A stretch of 64,000 nt of DNA from the NCBI RefSeq assembly GCF_038561935.1, contig NZ_CP102770.1, forward strand, positions 2,356,001-2,420,000, given 5' to 3'. Positions within the stretch are counted from its first letter, which is position 1; each line of letters opens with the position of its first letter. Shown in pieces: positions 45,133 through 55,000 of this stretch. Position numbers and translations under genes: made by a program. This DNA comes from Myxococcus stipitatus. GTDB taxonomy: Bacteria > Myxococcota > Myxococcia > Myxococcales > Myxococcaceae. The notes under the pieces were generated by a model, which did no database searches, was not told where the DNA came from, and saw only the letters and a list, made by a program, of their open reading frames with translations.

Positions 45133-46207
45133 GACGTGTCCTCTCGTGGTGTTCGTCGTGGAGCGCCTCGGCCAGGAGGTCCACGGCTTGGGTCAGCTCC
45201 GGCGCGCCGTGCCGGGTGGTGAGGATGAAGCTCACCGAAACCTCCGGCCCGCAGCGCGAGCGCTGGAGCACGGTGCGAACGCCCTTGTGGCGCAGCCGCT
45301 CATGGACCCGGCGCGGGTCCACCCCCGAGGGCAGCACCACCCGCTGCACGGGGAACTGCCCGCCCATGGCGCTCAGCCCCGCCAGCCGCAACCGCTCGCG
45401 GAAGTGCGCCACGCGCTGGGCCAGCGCGCGGCGAAGCGAGTCGCCCTCCCGATGATTGATGGTGAGGGCCCGCTGCGCCGCATGGAGGTCCGCGACGGAC
45501 GGCGGACTGCAATGCACCCGCGTCTCGCCGCGTGCCTCGATTCGAGCCAACACCCGGGCATCTCCCGCCACGGCCGCCATGGGCACCCCCAGCGCCTTCG
45601 CCAGCGAGCCGCACCACAAGAGGTCCGGCCCTCGAAGCCCCTCCCACCGCAGCGAGCCCCCTCCCCCCACGCCCAGCGGCAATCCCCTGTGCCGTCGCCC
45701 CAGCACGCCCACGGCCTGCGTGTCATCGACGATGAGCAGCCCCCCATGCGCGCGGACCAGGTCCAGGTACGCATCGAGGGGCGCCAGCTCCCCGCACCCC
45801 GGGCACCAGCCATCGCAGACCACCACTGGCAGACGCCCCGGCTCCAACGAGAGGATCCTCCGCGCCAGGCTCTCGGGCGAGTGGTGCTGGAACCCGCGCG
45901 CGGGGACACCTCGCGCGGCCATGGTCTCGATGCCCCACTTCGCTATCGGATAGGCGCCGTCGTCCCAGAACAAGGAGACACGGCGCCCCTCCAGCCCGCT
46001 GAACACATCCCAGAACACATGCAGCGTGGACCGGGAGAGCAGCGCGCGTTCACAGCCCACCAGCTCCGCCAGGTCTTGCTCCGTCCTGGCCACGGAGGCG
46101 GGTTCCTCCAGGATGGCGGGCGCGCCCAGGGTGAGCTGCTCCCAGGGCTCGAGCGTCCGGCTGGCGTGCACCAGCCCCAGGTAGAGCGAGGAGGTGAAGT
46201 CGAGCAC
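45116..46207 (-). CDS. PLP-dependent alpha-oxoamine synthase-like enzyme
   Basis: 363 residues of fold type I. The cofactor lysine lies in CGSLAKALGVPM, the pyridine-binding Asp in VDDTQAVGVLG, and the order of motifs matches the family of 8-amino-7-oxononanoate synthase and 2-amino-3-ketobutyrate ligase. That family joins an amino acid to an acyl thioester with loss of carbon dioxide. No biotin or heme genes are nearby, so it may modify a product of this operon. The start is GTG 46207 with gggagc about 9 bases upstream, 14 bases after the 604-aa gene. The N-terminus seems short for the family (starts MLDFTSSLYLG). Confidence 0.85.
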   Translation of the reverse strand: MLDFTSSLYLGLVHASRTLEPWEQLTLGAPAILEEPASVARTEQDLAELVGCERALLSRSTLHVFWDVFSGLEGRRVSLFWDDGAYPIAKWGIETMAARGVPARGFQHHSPESLARRILSLEPGRLPVVVCDGWCPGCGELAPLDAYLDLVRAHGGLLIVDDTQAVGVLGRRHRGLPLGVGGGGSLRWEGLRGPDLLWCGSLAKALGVPMAAVAGDARVLARIEARGETRVHCSPPSVADLHAAQRALTINHREGDSLRRALAQRVAHFRERLRLAGLSAMGGQFPVQRVVLPSGVDPRRVHERLRHKGVRTVLQRSRCGPEVSVSFILTTRHGAPELTQAVDLLAEALHDEHHERTRHERVA

Positions 46208-46221
46208 GGGCGTCGAGCTCC

Positions 46222-48036
46222 CTACCGCCGGCGCTGGCTCGCGAGCCGATTGCGCAGGTGGACCGAGGGTGGCACATCGCGCTCGGACAGCCGCTGCGGG
46301 TCGGTGAGCTCCACGGTCAGGTCCACGCCGGTGACGGCGCGATACGCGTGGATGTAGCCCTGAATCTCGGGCCGCCAGTAGCGCGCCCAGTTCGCGGCCT
46401 GGGCCGGGTCATTGGAGATGCTCCAGGCGCCGTAGCGCACCGACAGCAGCACCTGCTCGCCGAAGACGCCCAGCTCGTGGAAGTGCACGGAGCTGATGTC
46501 CGTCCAGCCCTGGAGCGTCTTCATCGCATCCACCCGGTCCATCCACGGCTCGGGGTAGGGGACCATCACCCGGCCGCCGAGGAACTCGCGCATCTCCGGG
46601 CGCGCCAGCAGCCACTGCTGGATGAGCATCTCCTGCCGCGCGGTGGACGGCAGGTCGCCGAACTGGTTGTGGGCGCCCTGCGCCAGCAGGTAGTGCGTCT
46701 CCTTGAGCGCGTTGAGCACCGGGAAGCCGTCCGACACCACGGTGGTGTCGTCGTCCTTGCGGAAGAACTGCACGCAGAGGTGGAGCAGGTTGTGGAAGGC
46801 CTCCAGGAACTTGGAGCGCCGGTCCGCGGTGCGAATCCCCGCCACCGCCTTGCCGTGCAGCGTGATGCCGTATTCGTGGTCGTACTCGTACGCGCGGCGC
46901 ACGACGCTCAAGCGGCGCTGCTCGTCCTGGAAGTACCCCCACAGCACGCTGTTGAGCGGCCGCAGCGGGTCGATCTCCAGGTTCGCCAGCGGGTCCCGCA
47001 GGCCCGGGCCGCGCACGTTCTGGAAGCGCTGGCTGATGGCGTTCACCGCCTGGACCAGCATTCCCTCCTCGTGCCAGTAGTTCCAGATGAGCTCGAGGAG
47101 GAGCGGCTGGCTCAGCTTCTTCTGGAGGATGTCGTAGCAGTTCGTGACGTCGTCATCGCTCAGGGACGACAGCCCGGAGAGCGGCACCTCGGGGAACTTG
47201 TTCCGGATGAGCGCCAGGTACGGAAGCGCCGCGTCCACGCTTCCGTTCACGTCCACCAGGTAGTCCTTGTAGAGCTGGTTGAAGTCCTTGTCGTTGGGAA
47301 GGGGCCGCCCCAGCCGGCCGCTCTCCTCGGCACCATCCAGCTTCTCGAGCAGCTTCGAGAAGTCCACCAACACACCGGTGTTCAGCACGAGGAAGCTCTC
47401 GGTCAGGGCCCGCAGCTTCCGGTAGATGTCCACCCCGGAGAGGCGAGGCCGGGACGTCGAGGAGACCGTGGGGTTCGGCGGAGGGGTCGAGTGGAAGAGC
47501 CTGTCGTCGATGAACTCGCTGAACTTGGTGAACGACAGCTCGTTGGACGTCTTCCGGATGACCATCCAGAGGATGGCGTCGGTGGTGTACGGGTGCTGCG
47601 TGCGCTGCAGCCCCACGCGGACGAAGCTGTCGGAGCTGTCATTCAGCGCGAGCGGCTTGAGCTCGTTGATGGCCTCGCGGACCGCCTGCCGGACATCGGG
47701 GACTCCGCCAGCGAGCGCGAGCACCCGCTGCTTGGCCTCCGCGATGGACACGGGGTCCTCGTTGAGGTCCCGGGTGTATTCGCGCAGCGTGACGCGCACG
47801 GAGAGCTCGCGCTCCTGCGCCATGGGCGGCAGCGTCCAGGTCGTGGAGGCCTCGACGTCGGTGCCTCGGAGCTGGGCCTGGCGGGGCGTGACGGTGCCTT
47901 CGTCCACGCTCCATTCGAAGACCCGATGCGCGGCCTCGGGGTTGGGGGTATCGGCGGTGGCGGTGAGCGTCACCTGGGCGCCGGACGGTCCTGGGGTGAC
48001 GGTGGTGCGAGAGACGACGAGTGTGACGCGAGGCAT
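46222..48036 (-). CDS. Uncharacterised 604-aa protein of the five-gene operon
   Basis: No family recognised. The first 100 residues form a beta-sandwich-like domain (VTLVVSRTTVTPGPSGAQVT, FEWSVDEGTV, WTLPPM) similar to Ig-type modules. The rest is mostly helical with many aromatic residues (FLEAFHNLLHLCVQFFRKDD, ALKETHYLLAQGAHNQFGDL, WARYWRPEIQGYIHAYRA). The C-terminus is basic (RNRLASQRRR). No signal peptide or membrane helix. Strong site GGAGGAAG upstream of ATG 48036; 15 bases after the HExxH gene. By size and position it could be a structural or carrier protein of the system. Confidence 0.82.
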   Translation of the reverse strand: MPRVTLVVSRTTVTPGPSGAQVTLTATADTPNPEAAHRVFEWSVDEGTVTPRQAQLRGTDVEASTTWTLPPMAQERELSVRVTLREYTRDLNEDPVSIAEAKQRVLALAGGVPDVRQAVREAINELKPLALNDSSDSFVRVGLQRTQHPYTTDAILWMVIRKTSNELSFTKFSEFIDDRLFHSTPPPNPTVSSTSRPRLSGVDIYRKLRALTESFLVLNTGVLVDFSKLLEKLDGAEESGRLGRPLPNDKDFNQLYKDYLVDVNGSVDAALPYLALIRNKFPEVPLSGLSSLSDDDVTNCYDILQKKLSQPLLLELIWNYWHEEGMLVQAVNAISQRFQNVRGPGLRDPLANLEIDPLRPLNSVLWGYFQDEQRRLSVVRRAYEYDHEYGITLHGKAVAGIRTADRRSKFLEAFHNLLHLCVQFFRKDDDTTVVSDGFPVLNALKETHYLLAQGAHNQFGDLPSTARQEMLIQQWLLARPEMREFLGGRVMVPYPEPWMDRVDAMKTLQGWTDISSVHFHELGVFGEQVLLSVRYGAWSISNDPAQAANWARYWRPEIQGYIHAYRAVTGVDLTVELTDPQRLSERDVPPSVHLRNRLASQRRR

Positions 48037-48051
48037 GTTCTTCCTCCAAAG

Positions 48052-49395
48052 CTAGATGACGGAGTTGCGCGGCAGCGCGGGCGCCTGGAGCGCCGACGCG
48101 AGAGCCCGTGACTTGGGGAGCGAGGCGCAGGTCTCGGACGCGTCGAGCGTGCTGCGCAGCGCCCAGTACTTGAGAAGCTCGGCCAGGACCTGGCTCTCCT
48201 CCTCGGGGGAGAGCACGCCATCGGCCCTGGCCTGACCGATGACCGCGAACACCAACGACGGCGGCGACTCCTGGATGCCGGAGCGCTTGCGGCGCCACTG
48301 CCGGTAGAGCGCGCCGAGCCGCGCCGGCTGCCGCTCCTGTGTCTTCAACACCTCCGCGAGCGTGTGGCCGCGCAAGGCCGCGGGGCGGTGCTCCAGGAGG
48401 AACCGCACGAAGCGAGGCAGGCTGGCCTCGAGCAGCGCCAGCGTCTCCCGTGAGCGCTCGGAGGCCCCGCGCACGGGATAGAGCTCCTCCCACAGCCGCG
48501 CCAGCCGCGCCCACTGCGGATGGGGAAACAGCTGCGCGCCCAGCTCGCAGCTCAGCTTCACGCGAATCCACGGGATGGGGTGCGGGTCCTCCGGGGTGAG
48601 CCGGAACACGAACGGCCTGGGCAGGCTCACCACGCCCATCAGTCCCACCGTGGACGTGACACCCACGCGGGCCACCGACCAGACATCGGCGATGACCTCC
48701 GAAATCCACCGCTCCCACAGGCCGAAGGCGAAGGCCTCCTCGAGCGTGTCGTGCGTCAGCGCGTGCAATGCGGTGCGCATCGACGCGACCAGGTCGAGCA
48801 GGGCCGCGCCCTGGTGGCCCACCTCGTGGAAGAGCGAGGAGGCGAGGCTGCTGCCAATCATCCGCTCACGTGGGATGCGGATGAGGGCGGCGGGGTTGGC
48901 GCCTCCGCCGGGCAGTCGGGTGCGTGCGCGCCGGATGGCGGCGCCGGGGCCTCGGGCCAGGTAGCAGATGACGGGCGGGACGTCGTAGTAGCCGGGCAGC
49001 TCCAGCGCGTCGCGAGAGAGCACGTCCAGTCCCGCCAGCCACACGCCGCTCTCCGCCTCGCTGCGCTGGCTGAGGGCCTCGCTGAAGATGTCGAAGTGCG
49101 ACAGCACGACGTTGAAGCGCAGTCGCAGGAACGTGAAGCGCCGCTGGGCTTCCGCGGGTGGTGCCCAGCGGCCTTCTGGGCCTTCCACCCAGGCGATGTA
49201 CTGGTGGAGTTGGGTCCGCAGCTCCCGGCGCCCCTGGACCAGGTAGCGCTCCACCGCGGCCTGAGCCTCCATGGAGAGCGTGGCGGCGGGCACCATGGTC
49301 TCCGACATGGCGAAGGACTTGATGCGCTCCAGCCGGGTGAGCAGGGCGCGAGCCTCCTGCGACAACATCCAGGAGGCGAAGGAGCTGGCGGCCAT
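48052..49395 (-). CDS. HExxH-containing putative zinc metallopeptidase
   Basis: 447 residues. The segment LASSLFHEVGHQGAALLD carries HExxH (His190, Glu191, His194), and about 40 residues on, WISEVIADVWS gives Glu233 and Asp237 as third-ligand candidates, the spacing seen in gluzincin-type zincins. The surroundings are helical; there is no signal peptide. The C-terminal region contains AVIGQARADGVLSPEEESQVL, an EF-hand-like or TerB-like helical pair. It starts 6 bases after the end of the glycine-zipper gene, so the two are coupled. A natural hypothesis is that it cleaves the protein encoded just before it. Confidence 0.8.
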   Translation of the reverse strand: MAASSFASWMLSQEARALLTRLERIKSFAMSETMVPAATLSMEAQAAVERYLVQGRRELRTQLHQYIAWVEGPEGRWAPPAEAQRRFTFLRLRFNVVLSHFDIFSEALSQRSEAESGVWLAGLDVLSRDALELPGYYDVPPVICYLARGPGAAIRRARTRLPGGGANPAALIRIPRERMIGSSLASSLFHEVGHQGAALLDLVASMRTALHALTHDTLEEAFAFGLWERWISEVIADVWSVARVGVTSTVGLMGVVSLPRPFVFRLTPEDPHPIPWIRVKLSCELGAQLFPHPQWARLARLWEELYPVRGASERSRETLALLEASLPRFVRFLLEHRPAALRGHTLAEVLKTQERQPARLGALYRQWRRKRSGIQESPPSLVFAVIGQARADGVLSPEEESQVLAELLKYWALRSTLDASETCASLPKSRALASALQAPALPRNSVI

Positions 49396-49401
49396 GGCGG
49401 G

Positions 49402-50031
49402 CTAGACTCCGTGGAGGATGATCTTGTTGCCCTTGCGCACCCAGCGGCCGCTGGTCGCCGTGCCCGCGCGCGCAGGCGTGGCGGCGCCCGCGAGCCCGGG
49501 GGCATAGCGCTGGATGGCCTGCTGCATGGCGGCGCCCACCGCCTGCTGTGGCGAGGCCCCTTCCCCCGCGGAGAGCGCCGCGCGAGAGGCATTGCCGGCC
49601 AGGCGCACGAACTGCTTGGCGACCTCGAACTCGCGGTCCTCCTGGCTCAGCCCCTCCAGCTCCAGCCCGAAGGCCTGGCCCACGCGCTGGCCCAGCTTGC
49701 CGCCGACAGCGCCGCCCAGGCCCGGGAGCACCATGTTGCCGACCGCGCGGCCCCCGGCGACGAGGCCCGCCTTGGCCAGGCTCTTGAGCTTCGCGCCCAG
49801 CGCCTGCCCCGTGGGGCTGGACACCACCTTGCGGATGGCGGAGCCCGCCCTCTTGATGAGGTTGCCCAGGAACTGCTCGAGCTCCTGGTCATTGCCCACC
49901 TCCAACAACTCCATGGCGAGCTCGTTCAGCTCGCTCTCGTTGAACACCTCCCCCCATTCCTCCTCGGCGTTGAACTCGAACTCGAACGACTCGTCTTCCT
50001 GCTCCTGATACGTACGATCCACGTCATGCAT
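49402..50031 (-). CDS. Acidic, glycine-zipper small protein, first gene of the operon
   Basis: 209 residues with four zones. An acidic start with alternating Phe/Glu (SFEFEFNAEEEW, 15-26) and an amphipathic helix (ESELNELAMELLEV). A basic segment (LIKRAGSAIRKVV, 58-70). A glycine-zipper hydrophobic core (about 88-122, GLVAGGRAVGNMVLPGLGGA then VGGKLGQRVGQAFGL). A tail ending GRWVRKGNKIILHGV. Glycine-zipper segments often insert in membranes or oligomerise. No signal peptide, so any export must be by another route. It is the promoter-proximal gene of the minus-strand unit and divergent from the radical SAM gene, which would fit a substrate or precursor protein. I do not recognise a named family. 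Confidence 0.82.
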   Translation of the reverse strand: MHDVDRTYQEQEDESFEFEFNAEEEWGEVFNESELNELAMELLEVGNDQELEQFLGNLIKRAGSAIRKVVSSPTGQALGAKLKSLAKAGLVAGGRAVGNMVLPGLGGAVGGKLGQRVGQAFGLELEGLSQEDREFEVAKQFVRLAGNASRAALSAGEGASPQQAVGAAMQQAIQRYAPGLAGAATPARAGTATSGRWVRKGNKIILHGV

Positions 50032-50205
50032 GGGTCAGGTCCTCGTGTGGTGGCCCGGCAGATGTGGCCGCCGGTTGAGGAGGGCCGTAGCAGCGCGTGT
50101 GCCAGCCCCCAGGACGCGGTGTTCCCCCTGGGCAGGAGGGCCCCGGCGCGAAGCACGCTTCGGTGGCGTGGGGGGGCGGGGATATCCAGCGAAGGGGGCT
50201 TCGGT

Positions 50206-50228
50206 GCCTGCTCCCGCGGGAGGCAGGC
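50206..50228. other. GC-rich hairpin in the divergent intergenic region
   Basis: gcctgc (50206-50211) pairs with gcaggc (50223-50228); inside, tccc pairs with ggga, leaving one bulged g. Two gggccc palindromes follow at 50229 and 50241. It lies 90 bases before the radical SAM start, within its likely leader, so attenuation or transcript protection is possible. The whole 286-base gap (50032-50317) holds no gene. Confidence 0.4.
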
Positions 50229-50317
50229 GGGCCCTGGCCCGGGCCCTCAACCCATTCCGTCGTCGCGGCCGCGAATCGTCTACTGTGGGCGGCCTCGGAA
50301 AGGTCGGTGTTCAGTCC

Positions 50318-52036
50318 ATGGGTGGTGGTCGTGTGCTCTCGCCAGTGCTTCTCGTCGGTGCCGGAACGGGGGAGGCCACGTGCGGCATCCTCTACCTGGC
50401 GAGCTACCTGCGCCGAGGAGGCATCGAGGCCTTCGTCCGCCTCTGGGACGGAGACGAGACGCCCGCCGAGGTCGTGCGCTCGCTCGAGGGCCTGGTCCGC
50501 CGGGTGCGCCCGAAGCTGGTGGGCATCAGCCTCAAGTGGTTCCACCACGTGGACCGCGCGCTGCTCATCGCCCGGACGCTGCGGAAGATAGACCCGTCGA
50601 TTCGCATCGTCGTCGGCGGCAACTCCGCGTCGTACTGGTGGCGAGAGCTGAGCGCCTATGACTGCATCGACCACGTCGTCCGGGGCGACGGCGAGGTGCC
50701 GCTCCTGTCCATCTGCCAGGGCAACGCTGCGCCGCCCAACTGCGTGACGCGGACTCCGGATGGACGGCCCACCCGGCTGCCCCTGGGCTACGTGCAGGGC
50801 GCGACCAACAGCGAGGACATCTACTACTCACACTTCGACGAGCTCTTCCTGAGCCAGCTGGACCTGAACTCCTTCTCGGGCTGGGTCGCGCCGGGCAAGG
50901 GCTGCGGAGAGAACTGCCTGTATTGCGGCGGAGCCCGTGGCAACCAGAAGGCCGCCTTCGGCCGCGCGAAGCCGTTCCTGCGCGCCGAGGAGAGCGTGCG
51001 CAAGGACCACCAGGAGATTGCCTCCCGGACGTGGCAGATGCGCTACGACTTCGCGGGCAGCTCGGCGGAGTTCCTCGGGAGCACCTGGGCCGGCGTGGAC
51101 CTGTCGCGCCACTGCTGCACGTACTTCCTCTGGGGCGTGCCGCGCATCGAGCTGGTCGACGCGCTGGCCCGCACCTTCGAGCGCGTCTACATGGTCGTGG
51201 ACATCGGCTGCTTCTCCGAGCAGCAGCGCCTGGAGCAGATGAAGCGCGGCCTGCTCAAGCCCTGCGCGAAGGACTCGGAGCTCATCGAGCTCATCGAGGG
51301 CAGCCGCCGCCACCCGAACCTGGCCGTCGAAATCTCCGGCATCGGAGGACTGCCCTTCGCCAGCCAGGCCACGCTCGCCGAGGAGGTGAAGCTGGTGGAG
51401 CGCATCATCGACCTCGACTGCGTGATTGGCTATCAGCGGCTCGAAGCGCAGCCGGGCGCCCTCGTCACCGAACACCCCGCGCGCTTCGACATGGTGAGCG
51501 AGGCGAAGACCTTCACCGAGTTCCTCGACTACTTCGAGCGGCGCGAGCCTGGGGACGTGTCCGTGCCCATGATTCGCTTCAAGGACGCGAAGCTGGAGGC
51601 CGCGGTGCAGCGCACCTCCGACCAGGTGGACGCGATGGCCTGGAAGCACCGCGATGCCCGGCGGCAGGTCAGCGTCAACGGACGCACCCGCCTGGTGAAC
51701 ACCGCCGCTCCCGCGCGGCGCTTCACGCTGGGGGATTGGCTGGGCAGTCACCGCGCGCCCGCGCGATTCGCCGGAGAACAGGTGACGGTCGTCCGCTCCG
51801 TGGATGGCATCACCCTGAGCTGTGCGCCCACGCTGCAACCTCGCAAGTTCTCCGACCCGGCCCTGGTGCAAGGCGAGGATGGCGCCATCCTGCTCGCGGC
51901 GCTCAGCACCTTCGAGCGACCCACCACGGTGTCCAGCGCGGTGAGCCAGCTCGGCGCCAAGGCGCGGTTGGACCCGCATTCCGCTCAGGAAGTGATTGAC
52001 CATCTGGTGGATGGAAGATTCCTCCAGCCCGCGTGA
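50318..52036 (+). CDS. B12-binding domain/radical SAM protein with C-terminal winged-helix-like tail
   Basis: 572 residues. N-terminal cobalamin-binding-like Rossmann domain about 8-135 (VLLVGAGTGEATCGILYLAS, VGISLKWFHH, IRIVVGGNSA), although the usual DxHxxG is not obvious. Radical SAM core about 185-450 with the cluster motif GCGENCLYCGG (Cys196, Cys200, Cys203), which holds [4Fe-4S] and cleaves S-adenosylmethionine. The last 60 residues (STFERPTTVSSAV, EVIDHLVDGRFLQP) look like a winged helix, similar to peptide-recognition or PqqD-like tails in peptide-modifying enzymes. ATG 50318 starts the Rossmann strand; the longer upstream reading is low-complexity. It is divergent from the glycine-zipper operon, which suggests a joint task. 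Confidence 0.9.
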   Translation: MGGGRVLSPVLLVGAGTGEATCGILYLASYLRRGGIEAFVRLWDGDETPAEVVRSLEGLVRRVRPKLVGISLKWFHHVDRALLIARTLRKIDPSIRIVVGGNSASYWWRELSAYDCIDHVVRGDGEVPLLSICQGNAAPPNCVTRTPDGRPTRLPLGYVQGATNSEDIYYSHFDELFLSQLDLNSFSGWVAPGKGCGENCLYCGGARGNQKAAFGRAKPFLRAEESVRKDHQEIASRTWQMRYDFAGSSAEFLGSTWAGVDLSRHCCTYFLWGVPRIELVDALARTFERVYMVVDIGCFSEQQRLEQMKRGLLKPCAKDSELIELIEGSRRHPNLAVEISGIGGLPFASQATLAEEVKLVERIIDLDCVIGYQRLEAQPGALVTEHPARFDMVSEAKTFTEFLDYFERREPGDVSVPMIRFKDAKLEAAVQRTSDQVDAMAWKHRDARRQVSVNGRTRLVNTAAPARRFTLGDWLGSHRAPARFAGEQVTVVRSVDGITLSCAPTLQPRKFSDPALVQGEDGAILLAALSTFERPTTVSSAVSQLGAKARLDPHSAQEVIDHLVDGRFLQPA

Positions 52037-52085
52037 CCTGATGTGTCATTGACGTTCGCCCGCACCCGGCGCGCAAGATGAGGGC

Positions 52086-55000
52086 ATGAAGACATTCATG
52101 TCGGGCTGGGTTGCCCTCCTCGCCGTGGCGGTGGTGTCGTCGCCAGGGGACGCGGAGGCCGTCAGTCGAAGCTCCGCGTCGTCCACCGTCTCCACGCTCC
52201 CCAACGGCTCTTTCGAGACCCCCGCGCTGCCCGCCTCGCCTGGGTATCAGATCGCGCCCGCGGGGTCGGGCTGGACGTTTGTGAATGGCGCGGGCTTCTC
52301 GCGCAACAACACGGCCTTCACCTCGGGCAACCCGGTGGCGCCGCAAGGCGCCCAGGTGCTCCTCCTCCAGGGGGTGGCTTCGGCTTCCCAGACGTTGAGC
52401 CTGCCCGCGGGCTCGTATGTCTTCAGCTTCATGGCGGCGCAGCGAGGCAACCTCCCCAGCACCCAGGTGCTGGAGCTGCGCGTCGACGGCAGCCCGCGCC
52501 AGTCCTTCACGCCCACGGGAGCCTCGTATCAGCGCTTCACCACGGCCCCCATCTCCCTGGCGTCCGGCGCGCACACGGTCGCCCTGCACGGGCTCAATCC
52601 CCAAGGCACGGACAGCACCGCCTTCGTGGATGACTTCACCGTGACGCGCGTGCGGGACGTCTCCCTCTCCGGCTTCGAGTCCCCCGCGCTCCCCGCCTCT
52701 CCGGGCTATGTCTATGCGCCCGCCGGAGGGCCTTGGACCTTCGAGCCCGGGGCGGGGTTGAGCCGCAATGCCACGGCCTTCACCGTCGGCAATCCCGTGG
52801 CGCCGGAGGGAGGGCAGGTGCTGTTCCTCCAGGGGGCCTCCTCGGCCTCCCTCAACGTGGCGGTGCCGCGCGGCTATCACCGCTTCCGCCTCAAGGCGGC
52901 GCTCCGGGGAACGGACCCGACGCAGCCTCCGGCGAAGGACATCGTCATCGCCGTCAACGGGACGAAGGTGGGGCACTTCCGCCCGGCCAGCACGCAGTAC
53001 GTGGAGCAGGTCTCCACCGTGCTGTGGTTGGAGGCGGGCACCGTCACCGTCCGATTGACGGGCGTGGACACCGCGCCGGGCGACCACACGGGCCTGGTGG
53101 ATGACCTGCGGCTGGAGTCCGTGCACGACTGGAAGGACCCGCTCGTCTGGGGAGGCGCGGTGCCCGGGCCCAGCGACGACGCCACCGTGGTCCTGGGCAG
53201 CGCCGTCTGCATCGACGGTGTCCTCAACCCCCGGAGCATCACGGTGCGCGGGGAGCTGCTGGGCGTGCAGAACCGGAACGTCGACGTCACCACGCAGTAT
53301 GTGATGGTGATGGGCGTCGACTCGCTCCTGGAAGTGGGGCAGGAGCGCACGCCCTATCTCTCCAAGGCGACGTTCACCCTCAACGCCACGGACACCCAGC
53401 TGGACCTCATGGGCATGGGCAACAACTTCCTGGGCGCCATGGGGAGTGGAACCCTCCACCTGCACGGAGAGGAACGGGTGAGCTGGACGCGGCTCGCGCA
53501 GAACGTGGCGGTGGGCGCCACGGACCTCTACCTGGCGCAGCCCGTGAACTGGCGGGCCGGTGACAGCATCGTGGTCGTGTCCAGTCACCTCGACTGGAAC
53601 GAGGCCGAGCAGCGCACCATCGCCAGCGTGGACCCGGGCGGCACGCGGGTGACCTTGTCGAGCGCGCTCTCGTTCGCGCACTCCGGGGTGGTGAAGACGT
53701 TTGCTTCACCCACGCGGAGCTGGACGGTGGACCTTCGCGCCGAGGTGGGCCTGCTCACCCACAACATCGTGGTGAAGGGGCACGCCACCCTCGCCAACGC
53801 CTCGGGGTACGGCGGCCACATCATGGTCATGGACAAGTCCCGCGCGTACGTCAGCGGCGTGGAGCTGGCCAACATGGGGCAGAAGGCGGCCCGTGGCCGC
53901 TATCCCTTCCACTGGCACATGCTCGCGGAGCTGGGCGAGGGGCAGTACTTCCGGAGCTCCAGCGTCCACCACTCCTACAACCGGGCCATCACCATCCATG
54001 GCACGGAGAGCACCCGGGTGGAGAACAACTTCTTCTACGACCACATTGGCCACGGGGTGTTCCTGGAGGACGGCAGCGAGCGCTTCAACGTCATCAAGGG
54101 CAACGTGACGCTGCTCACGCGCAGGCCCAAGCCGCTGGAGGCCGTCACCCCGTCCGACAACGAGCTGGATGTCATCCAGAACCGCACGCCTGCGAGCTAT
54201 TGGATCACGAACCCCGAGAACACCTTCGAGGACAACGTCGCGGCGGGCACCCAGGGGACAGGCTTCTGGTTCGCGTTCCCCACGAAGCCCATGGGCGCCT
54301 CCGAGACCCACCCGCGCTTCAAGGACCTGAAGCCCGACTCGCGGCCGCTCATCTCCTTCAAGGGCAACAGTGCCCACAGCACCATGTCCGGGTTCGACAT
54401 CTTCGACCGGTTGTCCCCAGACCACTCCATCATCCCCAACCATGGCTGGAACGACGACAGCCTTCACCTCATCGAGAACAGCACCTGGTACGCGAACGCG
54501 CTGGGCATCTACACCGGCATCGGCGTGGGCGGTCCGACGGACAACCTCATCTTCCGGAACAACATCCTGGTCGACAACGTGTGGAACTCGATGCTGGCCA
54601 GCTACAGCGTCATCGAGCAGAGCGTGTTCGTGGCGGACTCGGGGGCGAACCTCCTCCCGAGCGGCCTCGAGCGCTTCGCCTACCGCGTGTATGACGGCGC
54701 GGGCCAGGTGCGCGACTCGCACTTCATCGGCTGGAATGCCCCCAACGCGAACTTCCTCATCAACACGGGCGCGGCCGTCAAGCACCCCAACCACCTGTTC
54801 ACGAACAACACGGTGTCGCCCGCGGGTCCGCCGCGCATCCGCCTGGAGGACTTCGACATCCCGCCGACGAAGAACACCGGCGTGGGAGACCCCGGGCATC
54901 CGCGCTACTGGTCCATCGCGGTGCGAGACACCACGGGTGGCATCACCGGCAAGCCCAACACGACGATTGTCTCCAGCCAGCCGTTCATGCGCGTGGGGGA

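Noticed and set aside
46258-48111. Long plus-strand open frame opposite the 604-aa gene
   Set aside because: His/Val/Gln-rich antisense pattern. The minus-strand gene has a strong ribosome site and operon spacing.
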